Shown here in pieces: positions 50,934 to 63,128 of a stretch of 64,000 nucleotides of DNA. The translations under genes were made by a program, and so were the position numbers. This stretch comes from Lineus longissimus (Eukaryota > Nemertea > Pilidiophora > Heteronemertea > Lineidae): contig NC_088318.1 of NCBI RefSeq assembly GCF_910592395.1, positions 16,244,349-16,308,348 of the forward strand, read 5' to 3'. The notes beneath the pieces are model-generated. The model searched no databases. It saw nothing but the letters and a program-made list of their open reading frames with translations, and was not told where the DNA came from. Numbering within the stretch: the stretch's first letter is position 1; every line of letters starts with the position of its first letter.

Positions 50934-50995
50934 GTGTATAACTGAATTTCTATATTCCTGGACCACTAGTAATTATGGATGGCGTACCACTTTAA
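50934..50995 (+). repeat. AAAGGGGTATGCC-family repeat, right end
   Basis: GTGTATAACTGAATTTCTAT, CCTGGACCACTAGTAATTA and GGCGTACCACTTTAA, matching 22815-22877. Confidence 0.65.
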
Positions 50996-52289
50996 TATCG
51001 AACATTCAACTGAGTCGTGGAAGTTTGAACTGTGGAAGATTTCCTGCGTTCCTGATAATAGTTTCTCAGACTTCTCAAGGTCATAACTGAAAAGTGCAAT
51101 GCAAATATGGTGCGGGTTAGTCGTGCAAGAATTACAAAACGTTGTGCTAAAATCACAAATACATTAGCAGTGCAAGAATGGGTCATTCTATTAAGAAGAG
51201 TACTTGTCAGCCCTAACGGGGTCTTTAGCAGAGTGGTTCTAATGTAGATGTATGACTGTTCCAGTGCAAAAATATACTTTACACTATCAATAAATGATAA
51301 TATAAATAATGCTTCTCTCTGCAACAATAGACCAACACTAATCCTACCAAAAAAATAATTCAGCACAAAGATATAAGACTAGCGGTGTGAATAACTTTAT
51401 TTGTAATTGCAAAACTAAACCGATAAATGGAAAGTAACAATGTTTTTTATGGCAGACAAAATGAGACAACATGGGACCTCTTCTGCAGCAAGAAAGACGA
51501 TATTCAAAGAAAGTGTTGTAAACACAATGAAGCATTCTCTGAACATGCCATAATAAAGTTTGAGAAAAGAACATTTCTTTTTTCTGAACATGTAGAAGTC
51601 AAAATAAAGGAAGATGCTGAACGAAATTGTGATCAGACTGATCAGATTCAAATTAATGAAAATCACACAGCAATTCCCAGAACATGCAAGCAAGATTTGG
51701 AATAAAACGAAATTCGTTTTCATCACGTGAATTTTTGCATTCACAAGCCAAAGCACCCCTAGCTGATTTAGACAACATTTTTCTACCACTTGATAGCAGA
51801 ACAAACGACAGAGATCCGAACCATGCGAGAATATAAAAACATGACAGAAATTCAGATTCATCAAAACAAGTATGCATTATATTAATCTATACTTGATCAA
51901 AATAATAACAGAATCCGCTAGTCATGGATCGCTTTACACACAGTGCTTGTCCTCACACATCATGGGAAAATTAAGACAGGATACAAAATCGACAATTTGC
52001 CACTTTCCAGATTGACTCCTTCTGTGACCTATTATGCTGAAATCAAATGGCCGGGCACTTAAGGAATCAGCCTTCAATGAATATTGCATCATAGTGTTGG
52101 GGTTCCCTATCCTGACAGGTTATCCACTTCAACAACTAGAGACTGACCACATAAGTCAGCCACTAATTGCCTTCTAACCAAGCCCAATATATGTAGTGCT
52201 CCAATAGAAAGCGGTTTGTCAGATCTATGTTCCCTGCTGCAGGATTGCAGACCAAACACAGCAGATGGAGAGGCATATTGTGCACAGAG

Positions 52290-52440
52290 ATGTTCCATGA
52301 CTAGATGGAAAGCCACATTGTGCGTAGAGATCGGCCACGACTAGATGGAAAGCCACATTGTGCGTAGAGATCGGCCACGACTAGATGGAAAGCCACGTTT
52401 TGCATAGAGATGCTCCACAACAAGATGGACAGCCACATTG
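52290..52440. repeat. 40-bp minisatellite, about 4 units
   Basis: Repeats of GACTAGATGGAAAGCCACAT followed by TGTGCGTAGAGATCGGCCAC. Two central units are identical. Confidence 0.85.
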
Positions 52441-54513
52441 TGCATAGAATACCAGGATAGCTCACATTTACAATGGACTAGTGCACCGATTTCTTGTCTC
52501 GAGCTGTCCCACCTTGTAAAGAAAAGAAACCTTTCTCCTTGCAACACGCAATGCTCAGCGATGTATCTGCAAAGTTTCAAAAAGATGAAAGCACATATAG
52601 AGAAAATGACCCACACGTTGCCTGAAGCACTCCACAAATGTATGTTTGAGGTCGCAGCGACCTGTGATCATGATTGCATGCACAAAAAATTGCTTTTTTT
52701 CCGTGCTCTTAGCAGGTACCTATGGCAAGAATCAGTGATTGCAATGACCTGCGATCAATGACAAACCAGCGGTGACTGATTTTAGGCAGATGAGATATAA
52801 ATTTTTGATGACCTTTGCAGGCCACAGCAATTTAAATCACCCCTTTTCACTGGATCACTACTGGGAGTGAAAAAAGAGTGGAAGCGAAGAAATTAATCAG
52901 GCAAAAACTTTTATTTCTTATAAACTGAATAGTCCATTTTTAGAGCAGTCCTGATTAATCAAGCCTCAGGTTGTCTTGGATTAGTCATAATTTTTTACAA
53001 AACGTTACAAAAATGAGGCGGCTTAGAATGAAATAGTGAAATAGCAGCTTGGTATCTCTGACATGCCAATTCTATGCCATCAATTGAATTACTCGCCCGA
53101 AGATCAATATGAAAAAGTTTGTTAATCAACACCAAGGTACTAACCTCTAACCCACAATACCCAATTGGTGTCTCAGGTTATCTGATGTAGGGAATAGGCC
53201 AAGCCAGTAGGATTTCAGTGTCAAAGGTCATGGGTTCAATCCAATTATGGAAATATAATTATATTTCTTGTCCAGTTGTTTGGCTGACGAACCTTATTAA
53301 TCGGGAGTCTTCTGGTTTGTGTGATAAAGCACGAAGTTGGTGATTGTTGTGGGTTGTATATTTTTTTTCGGTAAAAACCTTAGTCATATCATGCAAGTGT
53401 GAGCAATCTTTTCCCAAGTGATCTTCGGGTTGGGGGGTTAATTCAGTTGGTTAAGCTTTAATCACATCATAAGTCGAGGCAGTTCTTAAGGCTTGATTAA
53501 TTATCTGATTAATTTTTAGGATGAAAGTAGGTTTTACTGTCTTTTAGGCTGATGTCATTAATTACCGTAACTTTGAAGTTTTTACAAAAAGATCCAAGAA
53601 CAGAGTAAATGGAATCTCAAAAGAAACAAAAAACCCAAATGATTAAAATCTGATAAGGCCACAAAATTCAATGCACAATTTTATAAATATATTTTGAACA
53701 CCATCAAACATGTCAAACGCACAAGTTTTGTCAACTCTGACCTGCACTAATAATCGCTGCGATGTGTGAGGAATCAAAATTTTATCAAAAATTCCACCTC
53801 AACATATTTTTAATGATAAAATAATAGAAGTCAAAAGTAAAAAGACAACAGAACCTAATAAAATCAATTACAAAATCATACTAATAAACAAAGTGTGTGA
53901 TGATTAAAAATGATAGACATAACTGATATGACGTTCACACATGTCAATCACTTCGCTTTGAAACAGCCAGAAATGTTTGCCTTCATTTAAAGGTTGAAGA
54001 AACAATAATATGAAAACTTTAAAAAATTACAAAACCTATAAATGTGATTAACGTGAAACAAAGCCAAGGCCTAAGCAAAACTTCACAGGACAGTGCTACA
54101 ATACATTACAAAGCTCGATACCTCCACTGCAGTGCTTAAAAAAACAGCCAACTAAGCAGATCCTAAGATTTAAACCTGATTTACATCCAAACAGTTATAA
54201 AAAATGCTCTAATTTCAAGGATATTGAAAAACTAAAAGGGAATATCATCAACGAGGGTAGTCTGGTTTCAATGAGGACAAGAATTTACCAGATTCAACGG
54301 ACTAAACCAAAGTTTGAATGGGGTGGTATGTATATAGGGATGATACTTTGATGGCTGTCATAATTTCAAAATATTCTTTGGACTACTCTCCCTTTAGCAG
54401 TTCAGTGATTCTATCAAGAATTCAATCACCACACCATCTTCAATTTTTCTTCTTTTGAAATCACCCAAGTCTCGTCTCAGTGTCAAAATATTCCCTCAAT
54501 AGAACTTGGAAGG

Positions 54514-54790
54514 AGCCTCACAGCCTAGTGTTTAACACTGCTGGCTACCACGCAAAAGGTCAGGGTTCAATCCCGGAAGAAAACAGGATAGTATTTCTTT
54601 ATGAACTGGCTTTCAAGGAACTGAGATTCCTGGCTCTTCAGTCCTTCGAATGAGATGTAAAACGAGGTTACTTGTACATGTTGTATCTGGCCTCTCTGCC
54701 AGGGCAGGTTAAACATCCAAGCAAGTGAGAAACATGAGTTGCTTGTGTGGACTCTACCTCTGGCGATGTGGAGTCACTAGACCAATAAAT
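54514..54790 (+). repeat. tRNA-derived SINE family A, near full-length
   Basis: CCTCACAGCCTAGTGTTTAA (A-box region), GGCTACCACGCAAAAGG, B-box-like GGGTTCAATCCCGG, then GGAACTGAGATTCCTGGCTC, TGCCAGGGCAGGTTAAACAT and GTGTGGACTCTACC. Confirms the order tRNA-like head, conserved body, variable tail. Confidence 0.75.
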
Positions 54791-55159
54791 CCAATTGGCG
54801 CCTAACCATAGTGGCACGGAAAATGCTCATCCACCATTGAGGAGGACTACTCCCTAGAGAAAATCACCAACAGAGGAAATACTGAAGAGGAAGAACTTGG
54901 AAGAAAGTTAGAAATTAGGAGGAGGGGGACCTCTGCATCTGTTTAGGATTCTGATGCTACGGTACCAGCTGCATCACCATTCCCTATGAATTAGTAATTG
55001 CCCAATAAATAATTTTGAAGAATGTTAGATTCATTTGCCAACAATAAATGATGACCAAACATCACAGCAGTGGAATGAAAATGCAACGATGCTTTGGTTT
55101 AGTTCAACACTTTAATGCTAGGTGCCAGCATCAGTAATTTCTTTTCTGACAAGGTCTTT

Positions 55160-55285
55160 TTTACTGATCAGGGCATGGTACAGCGGTTTAAAGATCTTCC
55201 CTAAATGAATAGGTTCTGGGTTCGTACCTCACACTGATCAATTGCTTGTGATCTGCACAAGGCACTTCATTTCAATTGCCAGAAT
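55160..55285 (+). repeat. Second tRNA-like SINE type
   Basis: CATGGTACAGCGGTTTAAAG followed after about 30 bp by a B-box-like GGGTTCGTACC and then ATCTGCACAAGGCACTTCA. Different body from family A. A single copy is seen here. Confidence 0.5.
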
Positions 55286-55774
55286 TTTAAGCTGATTACT
55301 GTTTTTACCTCATTCGGACAATGTTTTGTCCATGCTGAGTTTAGGCAAGTTTCAAATCATGCTCGAACCTGTCAAGACTTGAATGAAATGATTTTTAAAC
55401 GCCTGTTCAGTTTTAAAAACATTTTCTACGGACCAAACACACATACTACATACATGTATGACGCCAATGACATCAAAATTGTCAATAACTGAACAGAATG
55501 GTAAAGTGCAGACAGACAAGTCAGGGTGAACAAGCAATTAGAATGATTAGTGGATATCCAGCTCAAACATATCAATCTAAGATTTTCAAAGACATCAACT
55601 TAAGATAAACCAAATAGATACCTTTCAAACTTTACCAAAAGCTACAAGACTTACACAGCAAAACCTCAAATGGAGGTTGGACACGACGACACTTTGACAC
55701 GAGGAGACAAGACTTGGGGAACTTACCACAAAAACAACTGTGGTGTGTTTTTAGACAAGAAATGGCTGTGACGT

Positions 55775-56899
55775 TTAAATGGTGGTGACGGATAGGGTGA
55801 CAACAGAATCTTTGGTATATTTGGTAGAGGAATTACCCGCAGTAATTCTGCTCCATGAGCTCATCCGCAGGTGCCGAGCCTTCTTCAGGCAGCAGATCTC
55901 GTCGCAGAGGATCCTCCGGAATTTCCGCCCGACGAGACAGTAGATGAAGAAATTGCTGAACGAATTGAAGACCTGGAAACAGTCGGAGACAGTGTGGGCA
56001 AGAATCATGTCGAAAGACTGCGTCCCCTGATACATGTCCTTGGCGAGTAATATCGTTGTGATGGCAATCGGTGTCTCACAAACAACAAACATCGAAACGA
56101 CACTAACTAAGTTCAACGTTATTCCAGAATGACTGTTACGGTTGGACGCGTTTGTCATCATCATGCGGGATTTCCGCGCGTTCGTCAGACGCACAATTAG
56201 GGCAATATTCATGATGAATACCCCCAGGACGGGAATGATCAGGTTCAGTAAACTATCCACGGTGTTGTAAATTACGTTATAGTTATGATTGTTCATCATA
56301 TCGGAGGGCTCAAAAGTATATGATGTCGTATTTGTGATATTAGAGTATACTTGAATGACACGCATTTCGAAGAAACGGGGCATATTGAATATCACAACAT
56401 ACACAAGTAATCCACAGACTTCAAAAGTTGCTGTTTTAAGGTTACAAAGTCTTGATGCCTGCAGTGGGAAATATATCGCAATGCAACGATCCACTGTCAC
56501 TAATACTACCATTAATACGGCATACATTTTGAAAATCTCAGTTAATCCATTTGAAAGGTACATTGTGCGGGTGAGGAATTGAAAGTATGCAGCAAGGCTT
56601 GAATTGTCTGGATGATATGCTGATGCCGTCATGAGAACCTTTGTAAAGAACATCGCAGCTAGCAATCCATTGTCAGCAAGTGCTAGCATTTGCAGAAAAA
56701 ACGATGTTGATACTTTAGACTTATCATGACTGAGAACGGCAATGCACAAGAAGTTTGTAATGAATCCAAGGACGCACAACGGACCACAGAAGTAGACGTA
56801 TCCATAATAGTCATGGTAGGGCAATACCATATTAGGCATCTCCGTCCCGTTAGCCTGGCCTGAGCCGTTCATGCTTCCGTCCTCGACTTCTATCAGCAT
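55775..56899 (-). CDS. Class A (rhodopsin-family) GPCR, peptide-receptor-like, intronless
   Basis: Seven-helix receptor of 374 residues in one exon. Closest in style to invertebrate FMRFamide-type/orphan peptide receptors; the ligand is unknown. The open frame extends three codons upstream but those begin with GTG, so the first ATG at 56899 (MLIEVEDGSMNGS) is taken as the start. The N-terminus has NGS and NGT sequons. TM1 is near residues 35-57 (GFITNFLCIAVL), TM2 has LALAD, TM3 ends VTVDRCIAIYFP (D137-R138-C139 for the usual DRY), TM6 has VVCETP for CWxP, and TM7 has NSFSNFFIYCLVGRKF. There is no cysteine at the top of TM3 (a Met sits about where Cys is expected) and none in the second extracellular loop. 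The C-terminus LSVTTI fits a class I PDZ ligand. A splice donor inside the tail could swap the end for the exon at 48381-48622. Confidence 0.88.
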   Translation of the reverse strand: MLIEVEDGSMNGSGQANGTEMPNMVLPYHDYYGYVYFCGPLCVLGFITNFLCIAVLSHDKSKVSTSFFLQMLALADNGLLAAMFFTKVLMTASAYHPDNSSLAAYFQFLTRTMYLSNGLTEIFKMYAVLMVVLVTVDRCIAIYFPLQASRLCNLKTATFEVCGLLVYVVIFNMPRFFEMRVIQVYSNITNTTSYTFEPSDMMNNHNYNVIYNTVDSLLNLIIPVLGVFIMNIALIVRLTNARKSRMMMTNASNRNSHSGITLNLVSVVSMFVVCETPIAITTILLAKDMYQGTQSFDMILAHTVSDCFQVFNSFSNFFIYCLVGRKFRRILCDEICCLKKARHLRMSSWSRITAGNSSTKYTKDSVVTLSVTTI

Positions 56900-57059
56900 G
56901 ATTGCCACTGTATTTCACAAGATGGGTTGCATGTAATCGACACCAACTGAGGCTGCACCCCTAATCCTCATAAAACGTTACTCCTTCAATCTGTATCTCA
57001 TTTCGACAAACACGAGCTGAACCAATATCCAATATCAATATGATGTCTCATCAGAAATT

Positions 57060-57990
57060 CAATCAGAAAGAGCATGTTTTAATCCAACTTCCAAACAGCA
57101 ATCATGTTTTGACACAACTTCCAACTAGGAATCGCAAGTTTTAATCCAACTTCCAACCTGAAATAGCAAGTTTTAATTCAATCCAATATAGCAAGTAAGA
57201 TAGCAATTAGTTCTAATCCAACATCAGGTGAACGGATAATCCAACATCCAGTTTAGAATAGCTAGTTCCAATCCAACTTGAAATCAGAGTGGAATGTTTG
57301 AATCCAACATCCAAAGTCGTATGCTTATCCAGCAAATTCCATTCTGCATACTGTTTTGTTTCCCCCGTTCTTTCGTTCTTGTTTTTGACACCTGAAGTAG
57401 TTAATATCTGGAAGAAAATGATGAAATTTGGGGTCAAATGTTAATCACAGAGGCAATTCTTAATTGCACAATGTATAATGTGGAAGAGCTCAAACTTTGA
57501 CATACAATAAGCTTGTATCAGAACACAGCCTGTTTGGAACAGCCAACCTCCAGTTGGATAATGTAGACACGTATTGGGGAACATGAAGTATATCAATCTG
57601 CCAATCAGTTTGAATGGTAGCATTGGCTTATCCACCATTCAGTTACATCAATTCACCATCCAAATTGGATAGAAAAAAACCTTTTCTTGGTTATGTCAAA
57701 AATCAAACTAAGAGCAATGAATTATCAACAAATATTAAATTAAACTGGAAAGGAATCAACTTGATATAACCAGATATAACCCAACATCCAACTAAACTGT
57801 GAAAATAGCTTGTTCTAATCCAACTTCTTAATAGCCTGTTCTAAAACAGCTTCCTAATAGACTGTGAAAAGAGTCTATTTTCATCAAACTTCCAATTAGA
57901 CTTCCAATTAGACTATGAAGAAAGCCTGTTCCTATCCAGCTGCCAATTAGACTGGGAAGACATCCTGTTCTTATCCAGCTGCCAAATTAA
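57060..57990. repeat. Irregular low-order repeats (ATCCAACTTCCAA)
   Basis: Many spaced occurrences of ATCCAACTTCCAA followed by TAG and AGCAAGTTTTAATCC or GCCTGTTCTTATCCAGCTGC, in two clusters (57060-57290 and 57780-57990). Irregular spacing and divergence indicate an old decayed array. Confidence 0.5.
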
Positions 57991-58334
57991 TTAGGGTTCA
58001 AACATGTCAGAATACGATAAAGCAGCTAAATGCCATTTTGAAAAATAATCGTTGACATGTTTGAGATAACTATGGTAAAATATAGCTCGCAGTACCCTGG
58101 ATCTGAAAACCAAAGCTTTTCCCTCCAAACCTTTTGTTGAAACTCAAGAAATAAAACATCACATTTAATGCAAAAACTTCCTTGCAGTGCGTAAGACTCA
58201 GAGTGCCACAGAGGATTTTTTTCACTGTGGGAAATGACGAGATTACATACAACTTCTGATTTAGCAACATATTTTCAAAATCTGCAAATGGACAGAATGT
58301 CTGAGCAAACCCACTTGAAACCTTGCAATCCAGT

Positions 58335-58630
58335 CCTTCAAAATTCAAAAGGCGTACTTCGAACAGCTGCAAAAATACAAGAGTAATTTACCCACAGATC
58401 AGACTGTTTGCCCGGGATGGTACCGGTATTCGGCAGACAAGTATGTTTACAAGATCGGGTCCTTCAAATTTTACATAGCTCAGTTTTATGCAATCCGGTC
58501 CTTCAAATTTCAATTGGGATACTTCGGACAGCTGCAAAAATACAAGAGTAGGTCTACCCACAGATCAGACTGTTTGCCTCGGATGGTATTCGGCAGACGA
58601 TGTATGTTTACTAGATCTGGTCCTTCAATG
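58335..58630 (+). repeat. Two-copy direct repeat of about 190 bp spacing
   Basis: AGCTGCAAAAATACAAGAGT, CCCACAGATCAGACTGTTTG, GGTATTCGGCAGAC and GGTCCTTCAA occur in the same order in both copies (about 58360-58470 and 58530-58630). Confidence 0.75.
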
Positions 58631-61017
58631 TTTTATGCAGGTACAAGGATGAACTATATTCAATTGACATAATCAATGATTGGGAAAATCGTTTACGAGA
58701 AAGTGGCCATTCACTTCAAATAAAGAACAAGACCCAGCATAAAGAAATGAGTTAATTGGGGCGGAAGTCTGTGAAATTCATGACCGTATCGTTATACATT
58801 CTGACCATCAGCAGTATACCTGTCAGCTCGAGCATACAAGATGACATCCCAAACTCTTAGAAATAAAGGTTTTAGAGGTTTTGAAAACCTTTAACATATT
58901 AACATGTTTAATGGTTGGGAACGGTACCCCTTGTTATAGAGAGTGTTTTCATGTTGCAAAAATGCGCAAGAATTATTGTCAGTCGAGATACCCGTAATTA
59001 TTTACCCTGTTCAAAGGCGCCAGACTAATTAAGTCTAAAAATCTCCCCAGCGCTGACCCGGAGTCTTTGGCAGAATACTAAATACATCCCAGAAGACTAG
59101 AAGACAACAACCTCAAAGATATGGCAATGCACTCTCTCATTGTATGTATGTGATGTAGGATGGCTGAGCTAGTTACCGAAAAGACACTGATTGGCTAAGC
59201 TGGCGTATCAAAAAGTTTAAAGAAAAACTGCTCTTCAGGCACATTTCAACTTTGCACAGAAAGAGTTTTTATGTTGCAAGGAAAATAAGGATGTGGGAAT
59301 GAAATTGCACAAGAGGCTATATCCAGAAATAGGGAAGAATTCACACTCAAGCAGTTCCTTTCCGGCAGCTTTTTACACTCCTTTGGGATTTCATCCCATT
59401 TAGACATGGTTACAAAGAGTTCTTACAATGCAAAATTAAGGCGCAAGGGAAATACCACTGTTGTCGAGACACAAGTTATCAGTTCTCCTGTTCAAGCCTC
59501 ACGACAAATCAAGTCCCAAATTCTCCCCAAGATTATAATCGACTGATTACAATGCATTCCCGAAGACTTACTGACAATGACCTCAAAGACAAAGAAAGCA
59601 GCATGATGTGTCCAACAGATTGAATTGGCAGAAGACATCTCCCTTGGGCACAAACAAAGCAGTAAATTTCTTAGAATTGTATATATGACGTCATTCTCAG
59701 ACTTCTTAACTACTTTGACTCAGCACTTGTGTTAATCAATTTTATCTATGTAGTACTGGCAGATGCACCAATGCTTTTAATTTCTCTGAATCATGTAACT
59801 GGCAATACCCAATCCTGCAGTGGTGAACTTAACACAATGAAAAACAACCATCCGTATCTATTACGACACCAATCCTGTGCATTAATTACTATAGATAATA
59901 ACCAGCCTGGTTGAAAGTCTACATGATAGTTATGTTATCTTTGATATTCGAGTTGGCATTTATGCCTCGATCATAACCAGCTGGTGTTATCAAAGGCAAA
60001 AGCATCTTTGAAATATCACTGTTTAACCCAATAGATCCCAACAATAGAAGTAGCTTTTGTGTTGAACAGAATGATAGATTTCGTTCAAGTCTATTATTTC
60101 GTTGAACAGAATGATAGATTTCGTTGAAAACCGCTAACTTTTAATCATAGTTCTCACAAGAACAATACACCATCCCCTTCTGCTAAACAGATTTGATGTT
60201 AACAAGAATATTCTAAGTTTTTATTCATTATCATTATAAAATGTGTTAAATTCGTATCATCAACTTAAAGCTTGGTGTTGGACAACATTTGGTGATGACA
60301 ACTTTCGAAAAACTACAAACTATAATTTTTTTAGCCAAATCTGTTGTTCTGTCAGACACAAAAACGAATTTCTGTTGTTAGGTTCTGTTGGTTTAAAACA
60401 TTAATGTCTTTTTTTATTGCATAATGTAGCACTCTCCGCTGGTACAGAGGGTCTGTTGTCCATATGGAAGAAGACAGACTCCCCAAGAAGCTGTTGAACT
60501 GGTGCCCAGAAGAAGTCATTGGCAAGAGGAGAAGGATTACCAAAATTATAAAGATTACTGACTCAAATACGACCTTCACAGCCTGAGTTGTAATCACAGG
60601 ACAGTGAAAATTGTGCTAAATTTGAACCATTGCTACTTTAGATACTCTCAAATTTGAATCAAGGTCTTTAAACACTCCACTTAAGTTAATGGAACACGTC
60701 AAATAAGTATGAAATTATATCGGAGGTCTCAAATGGCAGTATTAGTTTGAATCAATGGCAAGATTAAATTTCCTGTGCAGGGTTATTACTAAGTGCTCTC
60801 AAAAACTCATGGGAGTACTGTATCAATAATAGACTTTATTAACTTGACAAACATTTGAATTGTGATATTGTATGACTTGGAGTGATGTCAAATTTTATCA
60901 ATTGTTCTGCTTGCAATGAATTTTTATTGACAGTTTTCTTTTAATTTCTAATTAAAAAGAATAATGATTCAATTTTAAATTATAACAGAAAATAAACAAT
61001 TCTCTGTCAGCTTTTAA

Positions 61018-61262
61018 CCATCATCTCTGCTTTACCAACCAACACTGCCCACCATCAACAAATCTCTGTGTTTACCAACCAACACAGTCTAATATTAACA
61101 AATTTCCAACTTTATCAACCCACCCTGCCCAACATCAACAAATCTCTGACTTTACCAACCAACACTACTCAACATCAACAAATCTCTGACTTTACAAACC
61201 AAAACTGCCCAACATCAACAAATCTCTGACTTTACCAACCAACACTGCTCAACATAAAAAAA
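61018..61262 (+). repeat. About 39-bp minisatellite, about 6 units
   Basis: Unit TTTACCAACCAACACTGCCC then AACATCAACAAATCTCTGAC, repeated head to tail with single-base changes. Confidence 0.9.
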
Positions 61263-63128
61263 TCTCTGTTTATGAATCAAAATGGCTCTACATACCTTTC
61301 CACAAAAAAACCCAGAAAGAAGAAGTTTTAAAAGATTCTTTGACTCCAAATTCTCCTATCCTAACCTTTCACACTGAACAACATGAATAATATATAAACT
61401 ATCAGTAACATCCACAATATTGCCAAAACTACCTACATAAACTGACTCTGTCCTTGAACATGTTGAATGACACCTGCATACAAACCTGAACCAACAGTCC
61501 GGTCAAATTTCCACTCGCACTGACTGCCTCCTTTCTATTATTCTGATTAGTATCCTTTCAGATTTATTTCAATCTCCTAAAATTAAATTTGATCCGATAA
61601 ATATGTTTCGGAGTTCATCAGAACACTCGCTGTTACTTTTAAACTTGTTTCCTTCCTCCTGCGTCAGCCCACAAACAACTGTCGTTGCCGAAATCACCAA
61701 CTAAACATCCGTTGTGAGTTTCCTTGGAAGTATTGTTACGTCGATGATGACATCGCCGATAAAATCCAAGTAATTCCAAGAACAGTGAGCAGCTGACATG
61801 GAAGCGATAACCGCGTCAACAAAGACGTCAGAACTTTCCACTTTACTCGATTGGGAATCCCCAGAAAGGGATCAATCCCAAGTTAAACCCAACAAAGAAT
61901 CAAATCACTTGTAGCACGGACGAGGCACTTCACATGTATGGAACATGTGTGATTCCTCGAAGCATCGTTGACGATGAGAGCCACCTGCAAATGATCGATT
62001 ACATTAGCGGCGCTTTTAACGATTTGTAGGTTTTTCTGTGAAACACTGGCATCAGCTGTTGGTCAACGGAGATTGTTGGGCAGCAATCACAGATGCTGAC
62101 AGTCACGGCAGATCGAAAACCTGCAAAACATTGATTGTGGAATGTTCTTATCAACATGTTTACATGACAATATCTATTCGATGATCAGAACAAGAAGCAA
62201 AGCTGGGATAAAGAAGCTTTTTCATTTTTTTGTTGTTGATACTCAATAAATCTTTGAAATTGAAAAGGAATCAGCTAATTAAACCTTTTCTGGTGTATAT
62301 CAATCAGAGATATATGAAGTCATTCAGATAATTCATTATATAGATCTTCTGCAAGATATATGGAACTAGCAATATTTTGGCATTCCTACAACATTCCTTA
62401 AATACATCAGGGAGCATTTGCAGTCATACGCTGGAATTGCTGAGAAATAATCGACCATGATTGCGAAAAGCGTGACCAGGGTTTGTAATCTACCTCAGAT
62501 GGGTTGCAAGAATGTGGTGCTTAATTGATGTTGTCAACAGAAATAAAAGTTTTTTTTCGAATTTGACACGGGTATCACATGCCGATGACACAACTCCCAA
62601 CATTTTTCAAATAACTTACTAAACGCAAAATAGAAAGCACATACTGAGTCGCTTGGGAGACAATTCGAGAGCCTCATATTCAGCCCCAAATAACATGCTC
62701 AATAAGGAGGTTGAGAACAGTGACTTATCGCGGATCTTTATACGTATACAGATAAGGATCCAAGAGGGCAATTTGCCAGGAGATGGTTGACCTTGAGGCA
62801 GAGAGTGCTCTTGCACAAATACATCTACTTTGTCTGAGTCAAGGAGCTCAATTCTTGAGAGAACACTTTACCATTCATACAAGTTAGTGGCCGGCCCATC
62901 GTATCTGATATCAATGATTGTTATTTCACTGTTGTACAGGGTGTGAAAAATTGTCTTGCTTGTTTTAAAGCAGAAGAAATTATTTTGAATTGTTTCTTTT
63001 TACAGAGGACTTTCGCAGTAAAAGCTAGAGGTTAAAATCCGCATGTACTGCGATAGCAACATGTCTGGGAGAACATGGAGAAAAGAAACATGTCAGAACT
63101 CCTGCCTATAAACTGTCATGAACATAAT
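61263..63128. other. Intergenic, nothing recognised
   Basis: AT-rich with no domain-bearing frame. A more GC-balanced stretch at about 61660-62100 could be a promoter or untranslated exon of the GPCR, but I see no decisive motif. Confidence 0.3.

Larger units (their letters stand above)
48623..55774. other. Spacer or very long intron, AT-rich
   Basis: No recognised gene. Holds a (CTAAA)n microsatellite at about 49454-49481, the 59-bp array at 49952-50187, a repeat fragment at 50934-50995, the 40-bp array at about 52290-52440, and SINEs at 54514 and 55160. Open frames such as 51415-51864 (-) are low-complexity and have no splice support. Confidence 0.4.
56900..61000. other. Upstream region of the GPCR and intergenic DNA
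   Basis: No gene recognised. Contains degenerate CCAACTTCCAA repeats at about 57060-57290 and 57780-57990, a direct duplication at about 58335-58630 and a short direct repeat at 60060-60125. The GPCR promoter or 5' UTR exons must lie somewhere upstream of 56,900 but are not visible. Confidence 0.4.

Noticed and set aside
51415-51864. 149-codon minus-strand frame rich in Cys, Phe and Leu
   Set aside because: Composition is that of AT-rich random sequence; overlaps an equally open plus-strand frame; no domain or splice context.
56355-56582. Plus-strand frame inside the GPCR
   Set aside because: Shadow of the receptor gene on the opposite strand.
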